Assembly (NCBI GenBank): GCA_016286445.1
Contig: JAEESS010000001.1
Coordinates: forward strand, 62,001 to 126,000
DNA: 64,000 nt
Reading direction: 5' to 3'
Origin: Bacillota bacterium
GTDB lineage: Bacteria; Bacillota; Clostridia; Christensenellales; CAG-138
A program made the position numbers and the translations under genes. Below the pieces are notes generated by a model, which was not told the DNA's origin, did no database searches, and worked only from the letters and a program-made list of their open reading frames with translations. Shown here one piece after another: positions 63,401 to 64,000 of the stretch (its first letter is position 1; the number at the start of each line of letters is the position of its first letter).

Positions 63401-64000
63401 CCTCATCCGGGATCTCCTCTGCAGTACCCTGACCGCAGTACACGAGCTCGACTGTCTGATCGCCGAAGGTGTCAAGCCAGCCGTGTTCGCCGTCCTCGCA
63501 GTTGTCGACATAGGTCATCGGCATACCGTTGTATAAGATTACATTCGACGGGTATGCAAGGTTCTCCATGGAAGCTACGGATACGTTGCCTTCATAGGTG
63601 GACGGCGTTGCAACCTCTGCGTAGTCCGCATAATCTGCGAGAACATAACCGTCTCCTGCGAAGTTGGCGGCGTTGCGTGCCATGGAATACTCATTGCCTG
63701 CCGAGATGCAAACGATGACGCCCGCCTGGTCGAGCTTCTTATACACATTGCCGAATTCTTCATCCAGCTCCGGGTCATAGACGAAGCCGCCCGGTGAACC
63801 AATGGACATGTTGATCGCATCAACGCCGAGCAGGAAGCAGTCTTCCAACGCAGCCATGTAGATGCCGGAGTTCGTGCCCTGTGCCTGATCGGCGAAAATC
63901 TTCATGAATACGAGCTGCGCGGTCGGAGCTGCACCCATGAACTTGATGGCGCCGTCTGCATCGAGTGCAAGACCGGTGATCGTACCGGAAACATGGGAAC
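60408..64000 (-). CDS. Large secreted subtilase (S8) with internal dockerin (5' end outside window)
   Basis: At least 1,196 residues, open to the window edge. The first visible residues SHVSGTITG follow the catalytic His, so that His and the catalytic Asp are outside. Seen here: the oxyanion-hole Asn in ISAGNEYSM, a PA domain (about 63470-63190) and the catalytic Ser in GTSMASPN (codon 63006-63008). Then an Fn3-like domain interrupted by two dockerin repeats (GDANLDNRVTAADAAEILR and ADVNQDGQVTASDAAFILR, about 62215-62400). Two OB-like segments appear near the C-terminus. No sorting signal or membrane anchor at the C-terminus. It is a C5a-peptidase/lactocepin-like extracellular protease. Substrate is unknown. 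Confidence 0.92.
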   Translation of the reverse strand, partial: SHVSGTITGLALDADGAIKFMGAAPTAQLVFMKIFADQAQGTNSGIYMAALEDCFLLGVDAINMSIGSPGGFVYDPELDEEFGNVYKKLDQAGVIVCISAGNEYSMARNAANFAGDGYVLADYADYAEVATPSTYEGNVSVASMENLAYPSNVILYNGMPMTYVDNCEDGEHGWLDTFGDQTVELVYCGQGTAEEIPDEVEGKVALVVRGNISFSEKNKNVADKGAVGMILYNNQAGSIGMLIDPYYVPAISILQESGLEIVDGLDVDNTVTIPTEKVEIDNPNAWLMSTFSSWGTTPSLELKPTISAPGGMIYSSVAGAPDAYEVYSGTSMASPNAVGSLLLLTQYLKEVYPALSKAQRAELAEDVLESTAMLPVDGEGYLYSPRKCGSGILNLENAVTCPIYFVEPIVNLFDDPDKTGEYSIRYTAVNLSDVEQVYDLTVIGLYDYVTQGYNTLTSDYLLNGKGITVDGATTITIPANGTYEGKLKITLDDDVKAYFDETFANGNYFEGYVYFTNEANAEASGDTPVSAGILGDANLDNRVTAADAAEILRYVVGLTNLDDVALFFADVNQDGQVTASDAAFILRAVVGLETLPTYTPTGKIASADAHFTFSGFYGDWTQGPVLDRIWTNSPDYLMYFAAENIYYPQYAAAGYLPTDLFTPMEVNIKPHMTYGVNFDEYDWYNFLLDLGIDPSDYGYSSGLYTYFAANPACTIIGDDEITTEAWVDVFNTSDNPLHNAISNVNTDGEQFLVDMFYSEPIQLRNARHLIMTVSDALTGEIYYVDETEYLGKAYFNTTSQTWGPRGSFAWNGVVTNEQSEYYGDYLPNGTVCLVTYETMIDYPGAPLNTEYQFQLLVDTESPVITEAEVDIEAKTATIKLADNGSGLAYADAYAYDGTVYEDEETGKVYLTSYDLGYAVGDEAGEINLDLSELPENISYVIIETIDYATNIKSYCINLDNGEIISSEYSPTSLEFAVEQILDYKASGSNAIAEGIVTEIYNDTIYVSSVNPVYGNPLGIAINLADKTNIEDIHIGDVYLFVGELDNYYGCPRLDNAEITLTEYVNEDYETDIGDALYEYVYYDMIYYPYVYEIGDPVTFDEVMENPAMHVGTFFYTEDLEVIGVTDRGDGTQTVSVTDGTYCVDIVATMNAEGVEVGDLVYYGYFVPVFDMGTVQLRPLQDYNTDDPWVVFYGIEG

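Noticed and set aside
60900..63536. 878-codon open frame antisense to the subtilase
   Set aside because: Mirror of the real gene; the translated sequence has no known fold and no start signals.

Overview
The window reads as a continuous piece of a Bacillota chromosome, most likely a clostridial-class anaerobe (roughly half G+C by eye). Evidence: a Firmicutes-type gene order (mutS-mutL-miaA-ynbB-lexA; trmK next to a Nif3-like gene; ecfA1-ecfA2-ecfT-truA), a spoIIID regulator, a type A-like RNase P RNA, AGGAGG-type ribosome sites, sigma-A promoters with mostly 17-bp spacers, an anaerobic ornithine fermentation operon and a selenium/molybdenum-hydroxylase maturation set. Genes are tightly packed, often with ATGA or TGATG overlaps. 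I see no phage, insertion sequence or CRISPR array.

Layout. 1-7 kb: mismatch repair (mutS, cut by the window edge; mutL), miaA, ynbB, convergent with an SOS-controlled lexA. 7-15 kb, minus strand: tyrosine recombinase, RNase HI, SPOR protein, a PhoR/PhoB-like two-component pair and a class A PBP. 15-22 kb: tRNA-Ala, folA-thyA, a J-domain membrane protein, DegV and a large GT-C-like membrane protein, a UPF0597 iron-sulfur lyase-like protein. 22-26.5 kb, minus: RNase P RNA, zinc-ribbon coiled-coil protein, Nif3-like, trmK, mnmA, a metal-binding HMA protein and a Cys/Gly-rich miniprotein. 26.7-32 kb: glycyl-tRNA synthetase, recD2, comF, then antisense spoIIID and murI. 32-35 kb: divergent selenium genes (yedE-tusA-DUF3343 against a cysteine-desulfurase-like gene). 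35-43.5 kb: complete oxidative ornithine pathway (ord, ortAB, oraSE, reactivase, orr) plus birA. 43.6-48.8 kb: an 8-oxoguanine-deaminase-like enzyme, ECF transporter module, truA, tadA, tRNA-Ser. 48.9-51.5 kb: a palindromic repeat element, two small membrane proteins and a PPi-type phosphofructokinase. 51.6-56.8 kb: a two-component system followed by two paralogous lipoproteins. 56.8-60.3 kb: yqeC-yqeB-xdhC-like-selD. 60.4-64 kb: a large secreted subtilase with an internal dockerin, cut by the window edge.

How it fits together. The 32-35 kb and 57-60 kb loci together form most of the accessory set for selenium-dependent molybdenum hydroxylases (selenium uptake, mobilisation, selenophosphate, cofactor insertion), although the hydroxylase itself is outside the window. 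The ornithine operon would supply acetyl-CoA and alanine from an amino acid. The most notable non-coding observations are: 11-bp-phased heptamer boxes shared by the two-component operon and the lipoprotein operon; a dyad-symmetric bidirectional promoter between the selenium genes; several genes whose Shine-Dalgarno lies in a hairpin stem; a perfect 16-bp inverted repeat at the recombinase promoter; a full-length antisense arrangement over spoIIID; and a GTGATATT-containing palindromic repeat.
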